A DNA stretch of 64,000 bases from Acidimicrobiia bacterium (GCA_027494135.1 JAOSJK010000012.1:982795-1046794), one strand, 5' to 3'. Positions 18,493-30,256 are shown, numbered from the stretch's first letter. Notes: generated by a model from the sequence alone, not told the origin. Made by a program: numbers and translations.

Positions 18493-18891
18493 ATGTCGAG
18501 CCCGAAGCGACGCAAACCGCGCCCGCGCCGCAAGGGACCCACGCCGCCGAACCGCGCCAGCGCCGAATCGGCGCAGTCGGCGGTCCCGGACCACGGTCGA
18601 CGCGAAGCCAACCGTCGGCCGGCGGAACCGGCGACGTCGCCTGTCGGGAGCGGCCGGTACACGCCGAAGCTGAAGAACCGGGGCCCGTTCCGCCCGACGT
18701 GGCACAAGGTCGTCGGGGCGCTGATGGTCCTGGCCGGCCTGACGGTGTTCGTGCTCAACGACCTTGCGTGGTTCGACGTTCGCGTGATGCCCGGCGGCCA
18801 CAACGAGCTGTACGCCGTCGTTGCCGTCGTCATCGCCGCGTCGAGCCTGTGGTGGTTCGGTGCCTTCGACCGGCCGCCGGAGCGCCGGTGA
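18493..18891 (+). CDS. Membrane protein with basic N-terminus
   Basis: KRRKPRPRRKGP tail followed by two TM segments. Confidence 0.6.
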   Translation: MSSPKRRKPRPRRKGPTPPNRASAESAQSAVPDHGRREANRRPAEPATSPVGSGRYTPKLKNRGPFRPTWHKVVGALMVLAGLTVFVLNDLAWFDVRVMPGGHNELYAVVAVVIAASSLWWFGAFDRPPERR

Positions 18892-19805
18892 CCGCCCGGA
18901 ACGCAGCGCGCTCGCAAGGCCAGCGCGCGGGACGCCTCGGCGGGATCATCGCGGCGGCGGTGGTCGGGGTCGCTGCGCTGGTGGGCGGGTTGATGTTGGC
19001 GGAACGGTTCAACGACAGCGACGCAGGTGACCAGGTGATCGGAGCTGCCACGGCGGAGGACCCTGGCGTGGTCCACGTCCACGCCCTCGGCGTCAACCCG
19101 GCCGACGGGCTGCTGTACGCGGCGTCCCACACCGGCCTGTACCGGGTCGGCGAGGACGGCACGTCGTCGCGGATCGCCGACCGCTACCAGGACACGATGG
19201 CCTTCACGGTCACCGGCCCGGACCAGTTCGTGGCCAGCGGTCACCCCGACCTGCGCGAGGGCCTCCCCAGCCGGCTCGGTCTGATCCGCTCCACCGACGG
19301 CGCCGAGACCTGGCAGTCGGTGTCCCTGCAGGGCGAGGCCGATTTCCACGCCATCGCGATCGCCGGTGACCTCATGTACGGGGCCGACTCAACCAGCGGC
19401 AGCGTCCTGGCCAGCGTCGACGCCGGCGCGACCTGGCAGGAGCGGGGCGCCGCTGCGCTGGCGACCCTCGCCGTCGACCCGGCCGACCCGGACCACCTGG
19501 CCGGCGCGGATTACGAGGGCGCACTGCTCGAGAGCACCGACGGCGCCAGGACCTGGGACACCCTCGACGCACCCAGGATCACCGCGCTGTTCTGGGATGA
19601 CGGCGGTCTCATCGCGCTCGGAGCCGACGGCGCTGTCCTGCGGGCCGAGACACCAGCGGGCCCCTGGGAAGCCGTCGGCCGCCTCGCCAGCCCCGGCCTC
19701 GCGCTGACCGGGGAGGCGGGCCGTCTCTTCGCCGCCACCGACACCGGCGCTCTCGTCCGATCGACCGATGGCGGGCGCACGTGGACCCCGCTGACAACCC
19801 CGTGA
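18888..19805 (+). CDS. BNR/sialidase-repeat protein (F510_1955-type glycosylhydrolase-like)
   Basis: Repeated STDGAxTW / STDGGRTWTPL beta-propeller motifs; N-terminal TM. Confidence 0.75.
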   Translation: MTARNAARSQGQRAGRLGGIIAAAVVGVAALVGGLMLAERFNDSDAGDQVIGAATAEDPGVVHVHALGVNPADGLLYAASHTGLYRVGEDGTSSRIADRYQDTMAFTVTGPDQFVASGHPDLREGLPSRLGLIRSTDGAETWQSVSLQGEADFHAIAIAGDLMYGADSTSGSVLASVDAGATWQERGAAALATLAVDPADPDHLAGADYEGALLESTDGARTWDTLDAPRITALFWDDGGLIALGADGAVLRAETPAGPWEAVGRLASPGLALTGEAGRLFAATDTGALVRSTDGGRTWTPLTTP

Positions 19806-19821
19806 CCCCTGGAGCTGAACC

Positions 19822-20868
19822 GTGCTCGCCCTCCTCGAGTGGGACCCCATCGTCCGTATCGCCCTTGGCCCCCTCCGGGTCAGCCCCCACGGGCTGGCCA
19901 CCGCCGTCGGGTTCCTCGCCGGCGCCCGTCTCATGCTGCCCGCCGCCCGGGCCCGGGGTATCCACGACGAACAGGTCCACACGATGCTGGTGCGGGCCGC
20001 CGTCGGCGCGCTGATCGGCGCCCGGCTCGCCTACGTGATCAACCACCTCGGCGAGTACGGGGACGCGCCGCTGGATGCGTTCAAGGTCTGGGAAGGTGGC
20101 ATCTCGCTGCTCGGCGGCATCGCCGGCGCGATCCTGCTCGCCATCCCGGTCATGCGCCGCGAACGCCTGTCGTTCTGGTCGGTGATGGACGCGGCTGCCC
20201 CCGGGTTGGCGCTCGGGATCCTGATTGGACGCATCGGCGACCTCGTCGTCGGCGACCACCTCGGCAAACCCACCGACTTCGTGCTCGGGTTCCGCTGCAC
20301 CGGCGCCGACACCGCGTCACCCTGCGACGCGCCCATCGGCCACGGCGTCCACCTCCCCGCCCTCTACGACCTCGCCAGCGTCACCGCCCTGCTCGTGGTG
20401 CTGCTCGTGCTGAAACGGCGGAAGCGGTGGGACGGTTTCCTCATCCTCACCTTCGCCGCCTGGTATGGGACTGGCCGGATCATCGAGGACTTCTTCCGCA
20501 TCGACGTCACCCACGGCACCGGCCTCACCGGTAGCCAATGGGCATCGCTCCTGGTCGTCGCCGTGAGCCTGGGGATCTTGGTTGGCCGCCGCCGCACCCC
20601 GCGGGGGGGATCTGGTCCCCGAACCCGACCCACCGGAACAGCATGCAACCTCGAAAGGGATCGCCGACCGAGACACACCAGCGGCGGGCCTCATCATCGT
20701 GAGACCGGATCGGGATCCCGAACCGTCGTCCCCCGGGTCCGAGAGCGCGTCGACGGGCGAGGGACCTCCGCGGGCGCCGTGACGACCGCGTGTCGCTGGT
20801 CGTGCGTAGTCGGCCGCAACACGATCCGGAGCCACCCCGGATGGCACCGCGACCGGGTCGTGGCTTGA
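19822..20868 (+). CDS. lgt: Prolipoprotein diacylglyceryl transferase
   Basis: AVGALIGARLAYVINHLGEY...GGISLLGGIAGAILLAI...LGIGRIGDLVVGDHLGKPT-type motifs. Confidence 0.88.
   Translation: MLALLEWDPIVRIALGPLRVSPHGLATAVGFLAGARLMLPAARARGIHDEQVHTMLVRAAVGALIGARLAYVINHLGEYGDAPLDAFKVWEGGISLLGGIAGAILLAIPVMRRERLSFWSVMDAAAPGLALGILIGRIGDLVVGDHLGKPTDFVLGFRCTGADTASPCDAPIGHGVHLPALYDLASVTALLVVLLVLKRRKRWDGFLILTFAAWYGTGRIIEDFFRIDVTHGTGLTGSQWASLLVVAVSLGILVGRRRTPRGGSGPRTRPTGTACNLERDRRPRHTSGGPHHRETGSGSRTVVPRVRERVDGRGTSAGAVTTACRWSCVVGRNTIRSHPGWHRDRVVA
20824..20845 (+). promoter_or_regulatory. Motif-R copy C
   Basis: ATCCG GAGCCACCC CGGATGGC, with GTGCGTAGTCGGCC 22 bp upstream. Confidence 0.55.
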
Positions 20869-20901
20869 TGAGGACCGACAGCTCGTCGAGGAGGTTCGGT
20901 C

Positions 20902-21579
20902 ATGACCAGCTACGGATACGGCCTGTGGTTCCTGGTCATCGTCAACTCGGCCGTGTTCATCATCTTCGCGGCGAGCTTCTTCCATCCGCGGACCGGTCGT
21001 GACTGGAAGGCGCTGGGCGGCTTCTCGTCCTTCGTCGTCGCCCTGATGGTGGAGATGTACGGGTTCCCGCTGACGATCTATCTCCTGTCGGGCTGGGTCG
21101 GCAGCCGCTTCGAGAGCCTGACCCTGACCCACGACGGCGGGCACCTGTGGAGCGAGCTGGTCGGCTGGGAGGGCGACCCGCACCTGAGCCCGTTCCACCT
21201 GGCGAGCTACGTGTTCATCGGCGCCGGGTTCTGGGCGATCGCCGCGGCATGGCCGATCCTGCTGCGGGCGGCCAAGGACCAGACCCTGGCCACGACCGGG
21301 CTGTACGCCCGGGTCCGGCACCCGCAGTACGTCGGGTTTCTGGCGATCATGGTCGGGTTCCTGCTGCAGTGGCCGACCATCCCCACCCTGGTCATGTTCC
21401 CGGTCCTCATCGTCATCTACCGGCGCCTCGCCCTCCAGGAGGAGCGGGCCGTGGCCGCCGAGTTCGGTGCAGTGTGGGACGACTACGCCCGCCGGACCCC
21501 GCGGTTCATCCCTCGGCGCCGTGCGCCCCAAGCCCTCCCGCAGCCGACCGAGCGTGACCTGTCGGCCGGTCGCCGCTGA
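20902..21579 (+). CDS. Isoprenylcysteine methyltransferase-like membrane protein
   Basis: TGLYARVRHPQYVGFLAIMVGFLLQWPT; EERAVAAEFGAVWDDYARRTPRFIP. Confidence 0.8.
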   Translation: MTSYGYGLWFLVIVNSAVFIIFAASFFHPRTGRDWKALGGFSSFVVALMVEMYGFPLTIYLLSGWVGSRFESLTLTHDGGHLWSELVGWEGDPHLSPFHLASYVFIGAGFWAIAAAWPILLRAAKDQTLATTGLYARVRHPQYVGFLAIMVGFLLQWPTIPTLVMFPVLIVIYRRLALQEERAVAAEFGAVWDDYARRTPRFIPRRRAPQALPQPTERDLSAGRR

Positions 21580-21609
21580 CAAGCTTGCTGACGCCAGGAG
21601 ATCCCGGTC

Positions 21610-24084
21610 ATGTCGACTGATCCCCATCCCGATCACACTGCCCACACCGCCGGCAACCACGGCGAGGGTGCGCCGTCGATGGACGGTTTCGTGACCGCGG
21701 TGGTCGAGGTCGGCGGCCTGCAGTTCGCCTCCGAGAAGTCCGTGGTCGAGTCGGTGCTGGGGCGGCTCGCTGGTGTGGCCGCCGTCGACGCGAACCCGGT
21801 CGCCCAGACCGCCACGGTCACCTACGACCCCCGAACGACGAACGTCGCCGAGCTGGCCGCCCGGGTCGAGGAGTGCGGCTACCACTGCGCCGGGCGATCG
21901 GTCCCCGGCCACCTGTGCGTTCCGACGGACGAACCGGCGCCCGCCGCCGCCGGCCACGAGGGCCATGAAGGCCATGAGGGCCATGAGGGCCATGAGGCTG
22001 TCGGTGTCCGCTCACCGCACGAGGTGATGGGGCACGGCGGCCACTCGACCATGTCGATGGACGACATGGTCGCCGACATGCGCCGCCGGTTCATCGTCGC
22101 CGCCGTGTTGTCGATCCCGATCCTGTTGTGGTCTCGCATCGGCCGGGAGGTCATCGGCTTCGATGCGGACGCCCCGCTGGGCCTGTCGGACGAGTGGTTC
22201 CAGCTGCTGTTGAGCCTGCCCGTCGTGTTCTGGGCGGCGTGGATCTTCTTCGACGGTGCCATCCGGGCGTTGCGGGCGCGCACGCTGGACATGATGGTGC
22301 TCGTCGCGGTGGCCGTCGGGGCCGGCTGGGTCTATTCGACCGCGGTGACGATCACCGAGCAGGGCGACGAGGTCTTCTTCGAGGCGGTCACGGTGCTGTC
22401 GGCCTTCGTGCTGCTGGGCCACTGGTTCGAGATGCGGGCCCGTGGCGGCGCGAACGAGGCGATCCGAACCCTGCTCGATCTGGCGCCGCCGATGGCGGTC
22501 GTGGTCCGAGACGGAGAGCCGGTCGAGATCCCCACCGCGGAGGTCCTCGTGGGCGACCTGCTGTTGGTGCGACCCGGCGCCAAGGTGGCCGTCGACGGCA
22601 ACGTCGAGGAAGGCGAGAGCGAGCTCGACGAGTCGATGGTGACCGGGGAGAGCCTGCCGGTGCACAAGGGGCCCGGCGATCAGGTCATCGGCGCCACGCT
22701 CAACACCACCGGCACGCTCCGGGTCCGGGCCACCAAGGTCGGCTCGGACACCGCCCTGGCACAGATCGTGCAGCTGGTCCAGGAGGCCCAGAACTCCAAG
22801 GCTCCCGGCCAGCGTCTCGCCGACCGGGCCGCGTTCTGGCTCGTGTTCGTCGCACTGCTCGGCGGGACCGGCACCTACCTGGTGTGGAACGTGCTCGCCG
22901 GTCGACCCGCCGACGAAGCGATCCTGTTCGCCATCACCGTCGTGGTGATCACCTGCCCCGACGCCCTCGGCCTGGCAACGCCGACCGCGATCATGGTCGG
23001 CACGGGCCTCGGCGCCCAGCGGGGCGTGTTGTTCAAGAACGCGATGGCACTCGAGACGGCGGCGCGGATCGACACGGTCGTGATGGACAAGACCGGCACG
23101 CTCACCAAGGGCGAACCGGAGGTCACCGACGTGATCACCGACGGGATCGACGAAGCAGAGCTGCTGGCGCTGACCGCGGCCGTCGAACGGGAATCCGAGC
23201 ACCCCCTCGCCGTCGCGATCGTCGCCGCTGCCGACCAGCGGGGGGCTCGACGGCTCCGAGCCGACGGATTCGACAGCGTCCCCGGTCACGGCGCGAGCGC
23301 CTCCGTCGACGGGCACCGGGTCGTGGTCGGCAACCGGCGCCTCTTCGAACGGGAGAACATCGACGTCGGGGCTCTGGCCGAACGTCGCCAGCAGCTGGCC
23401 GAAGGCGGGCGCACCGCGGTGCTCGTGGCCGTCGACGGTCGCGCCGTGGGGTTGGTGGCCATGGCTGACGCGCCGCGCGAGACCGCCGCCGCCGCGGTCG
23501 CCGAGCTGCGCGCCCTCGGTGTCGAGGTCGTCATGCTCACCGGCGACAACGAAGCCACCGCGGCACGGATCGCAGGGCTGCTCGGCGTGGACACTGTCAT
23601 CGCCGAGGTGCTGCCCGGCGACAAGGCCAGCAAGGTCGGCGAGCTGCAGGCCGCCGGGCGCAAGGTCGCCATGGTCGGCGACGGCGTGAACGACGCTCCC
23701 GCACTCGCCCAGGCCGACATCGGCATCGCCATCGGCGCCGGCACCGACGTCGCCATCGAGACCGCCGACCTCGTGCTGATGCGCTCGGACCCCCTCGACG
23801 TCCCCGTCGCGCTGCAGATCGGTCGAGGCACTCTGCGCAAGATGCGCCAGAACCTCGGCTGGGCCGTCGGCTACAACGCGGTGGCGCTGCCCATCGCCGC
23901 GGGGGTGTTCGAGCCGGCCTTCGGGCTGGTCCTGCGCCCCGAGATCGCCGCCCTGTCCATGTCCGGTTCGAGCTTCATCGTCGCCGTCAACGCGGTGATG
24001 CTCAAGCGGCTCCCGCTGCCGGCCGCTCCACCGCCAGCTGCGTCCACCCGTGCCGACCTGGAGCCGGCCCCGGCCCCGACGTGA
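21610..24084 (+). CDS. P1B-type metal-translocating ATPase with a CPD transmembrane motif
   Basis: [40 protein letters not shown] motif [15 protein letters not shown] instead of CPC; N-terminal HMA-like domain lacks CxxC. Confidence 0.93.
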   Translation: MSTDPHPDHTAHTAGNHGEGAPSMDGFVTAVVEVGGLQFASEKSVVESVLGRLAGVAAVDANPVAQTATVTYDPRTTNVAELAARVEECGYHCAGRSVPGHLCVPTDEPAPAAAGHEGHEGHEGHEGHEAVGVRSPHEVMGHGGHSTMSMDDMVADMRRRFIVAAVLSIPILLWSRIGREVIGFDADAPLGLSDEWFQLLLSLPVVFWAAWIFFDGAIRALRARTLDMMVLVAVAVGAGWVYSTAVTITEQGDEVFFEAVTVLSAFVLLGHWFEMRARGGANEAIRTLLDLAPPMAVVVRDGEPVEIPTAEVLVGDLLLVRPGAKVAVDGNVEEGESELDESMVTGESLPVHKGPGDQVIGATLNTTGTLRVRATKVGSDTALAQIVQLVQEAQNSKAPGQRLADRAAFWLVFVALLGGTGTYLVWNVLAGRPADEAILFAITVVVITCPDALGLATPTAIMVGTGLGAQRGVLFKNAMALETAARIDTVVMDKTGTLTKGEPEVTDVITDGIDEAELLALTAAVERESEHPLAVAIVAAADQRGARRLRADGFDSVPGHGASASVDGHRVVVGNRRLFERENIDVGALAERRQQLAEGGRTAVLVAVDGRAVGLVAMADAPRETAAAAVAELRALGVEVVMLTGDNEATAARIAGLLGVDTVIAEVLPGDKASKVGELQAAGRKVAMVGDGVNDAPALAQADIGIAIGAGTDVAIETADLVLMRSDPLDVPVALQIGRGTLRKMRQNLGWAVGYNAVALPIAAGVFEPAFGLVLRPEIAALSMSGSSFIVAVNAVMLKRLPLPAAPPPAASTRADLEPAPAPT
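21952..21996 (+). repeat. In-frame 9-bp tandem repeat encoding (GHE)5
   Basis: ggccacgagggccatgaaggccatgagggccatgagggccatgag inside the ATPase N-terminus. Confidence 0.85.
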
Positions 24085-25004
24085 GCCTCGCGGAAGCTCC
24101 ACAGCCATCGGGCCGCCCTCGACCTGGCCGGATGCTGTGGGTCACCCTCGCGTGGGGTGCGTGCTTCGTCGCCATCCGATGGGGGCTTCGAGACGCGCCG
24201 GTCCTGTGGTTCGCCGGGCTGCGCGCCGGCGTCGCCGGGGTCGCCCTTCTCACCATGGCTCGCTGGCAGCACCGCCCCCCGATCCGAGGCGCCCGATCGT
24301 GGAGCCTCGTCTCCCTTCTCGGTGCCGTGAACGCGACGATCGCGTTCGCGGCGATGTTCGCCGGCGTCGCCGGCTTGGCCACCGGCACGGCGGCGGTGCT
24401 GGCGAACGCCCAGCCGTTGCTCATCCTGCTGCCGGCCTGGTGGCTGTACGGCGAGGCGATCTCGGCGCGCATCGCCGTTGGCCTCGTGGTCGGGTTCGCC
24501 GGCCTGCTCGTGGTCGCCGTGCCGGGCGGCGGCGGGAGCGGAGCTGCCCTGTCGATGCTGTCGGCCACCGCCATCACCGCTGGCACCCTGCTCGCCCGGC
24601 GCCTCGGCGCGCTCGACCTGGTCGTGGCCAGCGGCTGGCACTTCCTGCTGGGCGGGACCGCCCTGTTCGTCTGGGCGGCGGCGGTCGAGGGCTGGCCCGG
24701 CATCGACTGGACCCCGCGGTTCGTGGCCGTGCTCGGGTTCCTGTCCCTCGTCGGAACCGCGGCGGCATACCTGGCATGGTTCGCCGAATCCCGGCGCTGC
24801 CCGCTCGGTCTGCTCGCCGCGTGGACCTTCCTCGTGCCCGTCGCCGGCGTCGCGTTCGCCGCGGTCCTCCTCAATGAGGCTCCGGACGGCTGGACCGCGG
24901 CGGGCATCGCGCTGGTGCTCGGGTCGCTGTGGGTGGTGCTGCACCCGCGTCGGGACTCTTCGCCAGCTCGCACGGCAACAGTTCCTTCGGGCACGGGGGT
25001 GTAG
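24081..25004 (+). CDS. EamA/DMT-family transporter
   Basis: Ten-TM pattern; [28 protein letters not shown] and [33 protein letters not shown]. Confidence 0.88.
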   Translation: MSLAEAPQPSGRPRPGRMLWVTLAWGACFVAIRWGLRDAPVLWFAGLRAGVAGVALLTMARWQHRPPIRGARSWSLVSLLGAVNATIAFAAMFAGVAGLATGTAAVLANAQPLLILLPAWWLYGEAISARIAVGLVVGFAGLLVVAVPGGGGSGAALSMLSATAITAGTLLARRLGALDLVVASGWHFLLGGTALFVWAAAVEGWPGIDWTPRFVAVLGFLSLVGTAAAYLAWFAESRRCPLGLLAAWTFLVPVAGVAFAAVLLNEAPDGWTAAGIALVLGSLWVVLHPRRDSSPARTATVPSGTGV

Positions 25005-25043
25005 CACCGCCGTTTCGAACGCCCTGGTGTGCGGCCTGCCAGC

Positions 25044-25555
25044 TCAGCCGTCGGCACCCGGCCGTCGTGTGATCGGCAGTCCGGCGGCCTCCCATGCCTG
25101 CATGCCACCGTCGAGGTCGGCGACGTCGGTGTAGCCGGCGGCGAGCAGTGCCTCGGCGGCGATCGCCGACATGCGGCCCGACTCGCAGTACAGGGCGATC
25201 GGTGCCGTCCTGTCGGCGGGAAGGCGACGGTCACCGGCGATCTCGTCGAAGGGAATGAACGCATCGGTACCGTCGATCTCACCGGCGTAGGGCGTGTGCA
25301 CGTTCACGACGAAGACCGCGGGTCAGCCACACGTTCGGCGAACGTACGAGGGCCGAGGTGCATCGTCGACATCGACTCGTGATCCATCGCCTCCGGTGCA
25401 GCCGACCCGGTCGGAGATGTCCCGTGATCCATGCCCGGCATGCCCAGAGCGAAGTAGCCGATCACCAGGAGGCCGGCTACCGCCAGCGCGGCGACGAGCA
25501 CGCGCCCAGCGGTGCCAGTCCCGGGCTCGTCGGTGCCCTGCTCGACGTCGACCAC
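25044..25555 (-). CDS. TM-anchored rhodanese domain protein (apparent frameshift near 25315)
   Basis: N-terminal TM GRVLVAALAVAGLLVIGYFALG, then ...FAERVADP/FVVNVHTPYAGEIDGTDAFIPFDEI...ALYCESGRMSAIAAEALLAAGY. Confidence 0.8.
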
Positions 25556-25564
25556 GCCCGAATC

Positions 25565-25583
25565 CTACGACATTGTGTCGTAG
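25565..25583. promoter_or_regulatory. Putative BlaI/CopY-type operator, site 4
   Basis: CTACGACA-TTG-TGTCGTAG perfect 8-bp dyad upstream of the rhodanese gene. Confidence 0.7.
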
Positions 25584-25652
25584 ATTCGTAATCGGGAAGT
25601 GGAGGTTGACCCCGACGGGCGGTGTGGCATCCGTAGCGGACCGCAGGGGCGA

Positions 25653-25674
25653 GTCCGTAGTTCGAGCGGATGGC
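25653..25674 (+). promoter_or_regulatory. Motif-R copy D
   Basis: GTCCG TAGTTCGAG CGGATGGC, with ATCCGTAGCGGACC 24 bp upstream; precedes ATG 25705. Confidence 0.55.
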
Positions 25675-25704
25675 GCAGCCGCGCTGTCGGAGGATGATCG
25701 GCTC

Positions 25705-26322
25705 ATGACGGGTTCTCTTCGCGTCAGGCGAGCGGTGCTGACATCGCTGGCGGTCGCGATGCTGTTGCTGGCAGGTGCGGGGCAGGCGGGCGCCCACGAG
25801 GACGATGACGAGAACGCGAAGGCCGCGGATCTCGTCCGCCAGGCGATTGCCCTGATCGTGAACACGCCCGGTGACACCGAGGGAATCACCGACAAGATCG
25901 CCGATGCCGGCACCGCCGCCGACACCTCCGGTGTCGACCTCGCGTTGGTCGAGGCAGCGGACGAGGCGTTCGAGGCCGGCGACCTCCACCGGGCCCGCGC
26001 CCTGCTGGAGCGGGCGATCGGCGCGCAACCGCACGTGAACGAGGCCGAGCCTCCTCCCATCCGCGAGTCCACGCCGACCTCCGCAGCGCCGGAACCCATG
26101 GGGGAGATGACCGAATCGGCGGGGGCCCAGGGTACCGGCGACACGCCGATGACGATGGCGACCGGTGACGAACCGGGCGGCGAGCTCATCGCGGACGCGC
26201 TGGACACTCGGCCACGACTCGACGGTGGCGAGCGGGCCCTGCTGGGCGCCTCCGTCGCCGCCGGCCTGGTCGGAGTCTGGCTCGGTCTGCTGTGGCGACC
26301 AGGCCGGCGGGCTGCACGATGA
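25705..26322 (+). CDS. Secreted hypothetical protein with signal peptide and C-terminal TM
   Basis: MTGSLRVRRAVLTSLAVAMLLLAGAGQAGAHEDDDENAK; C-terminal ALLGASVAAGLVGVWLGLLWRPGRRAAR. Confidence 0.7.
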   Translation: MTGSLRVRRAVLTSLAVAMLLLAGAGQAGAHEDDDENAKAADLVRQAIALIVNTPGDTEGITDKIADAGTAADTSGVDLALVEAADEAFEAGDLHRARALLERAIGAQPHVNEAEPPPIRESTPTSAAPEPMGEMTESAGAQGTGDTPMTMATGDEPGGELIADALDTRPRLDGGERALLGASVAAGLVGVWLGLLWRPGRRAAR

Positions 26323-27398
26323 CCGTGGCCACCCCCGGCCGAGGGGACGACAACCGGCGCGCCGGCGAAGGTCGGGCTCGCACGACGGTCGCTCGACGCG
26401 ATCGACGAACGGCTCGGGCTCCGGGCGTTGCAGTATCCGGTGCCCGAGCACGCGAACAACCTCGGCTGGAGCCTCGGCGGTCTCACGGCCACCGCGCTGG
26501 TGATCCTGATCGCCACCGGGATCGTGCTCACGCAGTACTTCAACCCCATGCCCGAGGACGCGAACCAGTCGGTTCGCCGCATCGTGACCGATGTCGAGTT
26601 GGGGAGCTTCGTGCGCGGTGTGCACTTCTGGGCTGCCCAGGCCATGTACGTGCTGGCGGGGCTGCACCTGCTCCGGGTGTTCTTCACGGCGTCGTACAAG
26701 CGTCCGCGGGAGGCCAACTGGCTCATCGGGGTCGCGATGTTCGGGCTGGTGACGGGCGCCATCTTCACCGGCACGGTCATCAAGTGGGACCAGGAGGGCT
26801 TCGAGGCCCTCGCCCACAACCTCGAGATCGGGCGCCTGCTCGGTGGGGCCGGGTTCTGGTTCACCGCGGAGTTCTCTGGGCAGCTGCCCCTCATCGTCCG
26901 CCTCTACGTCGCGCACGTCGCCATCATCCCGGGGCTGATCCTCGCGTTGCTCGCGATCCACTTCTTGTTGGTGAAGCGCCACGGCATCTCGCCGCATCCT
27001 GCGATCCCGCACGTGATGGCCGAACCGCGCGAGCCCTTCACCCACCACCTGCGGCGCCTCGGTGCCTTTGGCCTCGCGCTCGCCGGGGTGCTCGGGGTCC
27101 TGGCGGTGCTGTTCCCGCCCGGGATCGGGCCGACCCCCGTGGAGGGATCGAGGTCACCCGACCGCTGTGGATGTTCTGGTGGCTGTTCACGTTCGAGAAC
27201 TGGTGGGGCGTCAAGGCGATCCTGTGGGGCACGGTCGCGGTGTTCGCGCTGCTTGCAGCCGTTCCCTTCATCGATCGTCGGGCCGAGCGCCGGTGGCGCA
27301 AGCGCCCGGTCGCGGTCGGTCTCGCGGTGGCCGTTCTCCTCGCCCTGGTGATCCTCACCTACATCACTGCGACGACCAGCGCGGTGGAGCACCTGTGA
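26321..27398 (+). CDS. Cytochrome b (PetB/QcrB-like) with apparent frameshifts near 26345 and 27145
   Basis: [66 protein letters not shown], then [39 protein letters not shown]. Confidence 0.85.
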
Positions 27399-27640
27399 CG
27401 GCGCGGGTTCGTCGCCGCTTCGGGTTGCTGCTGCTGGCCGCGGTCCTGTCGTCTGGCGCCCTGTCGGCGGCCATCCGCGCCAAGCAAGGGGTTGGCGCCG
27501 GCCTCACCGTCGCCGGGTCATCGCTGCTGCTCGCCGGGTCGACGTTGCTGGCGGCGCGGATCCTGCTCGTCGTGGACCGCGCCCGAGACGCCCCCACCCC
27601 TCGGCCGCCGTCGACGAACCGATCCGGCCGATCCGGATGA
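27395..27640 (+). CDS. Small membrane protein
   Basis: Two hydrophobic segments; GTG overlaps cytochrome b stop. Confidence 0.5.
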   Translation: MTARVRRRFGLLLLAAVLSSGALSAAIRAKQGVGAGLTVAGSSLLLAGSTLLAARILLVVDRARDAPTPRPPSTNRSGRSG

Positions 27641-27641
27641 T

Positions 27642-29061
27642 CTAGTAGTGGTTCTCGGCGGCCGCCGGCGAGCCGGCGCCGGCGACGCCTTCCCAGTCGG
27701 GACGGAGTGGGAGCCCGCTGCGCCCGCCGTCGGGGGCGACGGCGAGTACCTGGTGCACCTGGGTGCGGCCGGCCTCGAACTGCAGGGCGCATCCCGCCAT
27801 GTAGAGCCGCCAGATGCGGGCCCGGGCCGGGCCGGCTTCGGCGACGGCGTCGTCCCAGGAGTGCTCGAGGTTCGAGACCCAGGCCCGCAGCGTCAGCGCG
27901 TAGTGCTCCCGGAGGGTCTCGAGGTGGCGGGCCTCGAACCCCGCCGCCTGCAGGCGGGAGACGACGGCGCCGACTTCGTGGAGCTCGCCGTCGGGGAAGA
28001 CGTAGCGGTCCATGAAGCCCCGCCGCGAGAATCGCGATCGCTGCCCGGGCGGGCGGCTGATGCCGTGGTTGAGGAGACGCCCGCCGGGGGGCAACAAGCG
28101 GTGCAGCCGCGTGAAGTAGTCGCCGAGGCGGCTCAACCCGACGTGTTCGAACATGCCGATCGAGCTGATGGCGTCGAAGGGCCCGTCGGTGAGGTCGCGG
28201 TAGTCCTGCACTCCGGATCTCGACGCGGTCGCCGACACCGGCCGCGGCCGCGGCGTGCCGTGCCCACTCGGCCTGGGGAGCCGACAGCGTGATCCCGACG
28301 GCTCGGACGCCGTGGTGGCCGGCGGCGTGGATGACCATGCCACCCCACCCGCAGCCGACGTCGAGGAGCCGCATCCCGGGCTCGAGTCCGAGCTTGCGGC
28401 ACACCAGCTCGTACTTGGCGGCCTGGGCCTGCTCGAGAGTTGCGTCGGCGGTCGGCCACACCGCGCACGAGTAGGTCATCGACGGGCCGAGCACCAACCG
28501 GTAGAAGGCGTTCGAGACGTCGTAGTGATGGGCGATCGCGGCCGCGTCGCGGGCGCGGGAGTGCCGCCGGCCCCGCAGCCTCGCCTCCTCGGGCGGGACG
28601 GGGAGGGGCCGGAGGCCGGCGGCACCGGCCAGGCGCAGCACGGAGAGCCAGTGCCGGGGCGACAGGCTCGGGGCCTGCAACTGGTGGCCCGGGGACAGCA
28701 GCGCGTAGACGTCCCCCTCGACCTCAAGGTCACCCGCGACGTAGGCCCGCCCGAACCCGAGCTCGCCGGGTGCCAACAGCGCGCGGCGCAGCGCATCGGG
28801 AGACCGCACGATGATCGTCGCGGGCGCGTCCTTCGGCCCGGCCCGGCTCCCGTCGTAGCACTCCAGCGCAACTGGGAGGTCGCCGCCCAGGAGGGACTCG
28901 ATCACGCCCGCCACGCTCGCGGTCACCGCCGGCTGGGGTGCCTGCCGGGCCCCGAGGGGGGTCACTTCGACCGGCTCCCCCGTCGCTGCCGACTCCGTGC
29001 TCGCGAGCGCCCTCATGCCTGCCCTGTCGTCGCGGCGGTCGCTGCGGAGATGGTCGGTCAT
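27642..29061 (-). CDS. Cyclopropane-fatty-acyl-phospholipid synthase family methyltransferase (apparent frameshift near 28210)
   Basis: [25 protein letters not shown]...[29 protein letters not shown]...[10 protein letters not shown]...[13 protein letters not shown]. Confidence 0.9.
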
Positions 29062-30201
29062 GGCGCGGCGAGGGTTCTTGCGTGGAGCCCACGGACTTGT
29101 GCGGTGCGGGCGACATCGGTCGGGGTGAGGATGCCGACGAGCCGGTCCTGGTCGAACACGAGCGCCCGGCCGCCGGTGTTCGGCGTGAGCCGTTCGAGCA
29201 GTGCGACGAGGGGGATCATCGGGCGCCGCGACGGGAAGCGCTGCGAGCGGAACGGCGATGTCGATCAAGCGGGTGTGGTGGCGCCGGGCCGCGGGCACGT
29301 CTCGGAGCTGCGCGAGGCTGACGAGCCCGGCGATCCCGCCGTCGAGCGCCTCCACCGGGTAGGCCGAGTGGCGGCTCCCGAGCAGGTAGCCCTCGACGAA
29401 ATCGTCGACGGTGATCCAGCCGGGAGCGACAGCCGGGTGGGTCGTCATGACGTCGGCCACCCGTAGGCCGCTGAGCGCGTGCGTCGTGAGGACGTGGGCC
29501 TCCTCGGCGCGGGCGGCGCTGAGGATGAACCAGCCGATGAACACCAGCCACAGGCCACCGACGCTTGCGCCGGCGAGGAACTCGAGGAGACCGAGGCCGA
29601 TGAGTCCGTAGGCGACGACGACACCGGCCCGAGCTGCGGTCACCGCGGCGCGAACCCGATCCCCGTGGCGTCGCCACAGCGCCGCCCGGAGCAGCCGGCC
29701 ACCGTCGAGGGGTGCTCCCGGCACGAGGTTGAACAGGCCGAGCATCACGTTGATGCCCGCGAGCCACCGCGCCGCGATGACGACCAGGTGCGCGCCACCG
29801 ATGGCGTCGAGGCCGACGGCAAGGATGCCGAAACCGGCCGCTAACCCGAGGCTTGTCGCAGGCCCGGCGGCGGCGACTCGGAAGTCGGCCTTGGGTGTCG
29901 AGGGTTCACCACCGAGGCTGGCCACACCGCCGAACAGCCACAGCGTCAGTCCCTTGACCTCGACGCCGTGGCGGCGCGCCACGAGTGCGTGGGCGAGCTC
30001 GTGGGCGAGCAGCGACGCGAAGAACACGAAGGCGGCACCGAGGCCGGTCAGCCAGTAGGTGGAGTCGGCGTGGCCCGGAGCGTGGTGGGGGAACGAGCCC
30101 GTCGCCAGGCTCCAGGTGAGCAGCCACGCGATGACCAGGACACTCCAGTTCATCGCCACGGAGAACCCGGCGATCCGGCCGAGCTTGATGTCGTCGCCCA
30201 T
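29058..30201 (-). CDS. Site-2-protease (M50) family protein with CBS domains (apparent frameshift near 29225)
   Basis: [17 protein letters not shown] and [18 protein letters not shown]-like C-terminus; ATGA overlap with 27642..29061. Confidence 0.88.
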
Positions 30202-30256
30202 CGGCACCTCCAACGCCCTGCGCTTCACAACGAGCATGACGACTGCGGGTCGCCGC

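Noticed and set aside
21949-22000. CRISPR-like short repeats
   Set aside because: 9-bp in-frame coding repeat without spacers; no CRISPR array or cas genes seen in the window
22012-24108. 698-aa minus-strand ORF opposite the P-type ATPase
   Set aside because: Shadow ORF of a high-GC gene; no domain-like motifs, Gly/His/Arg-rich composition
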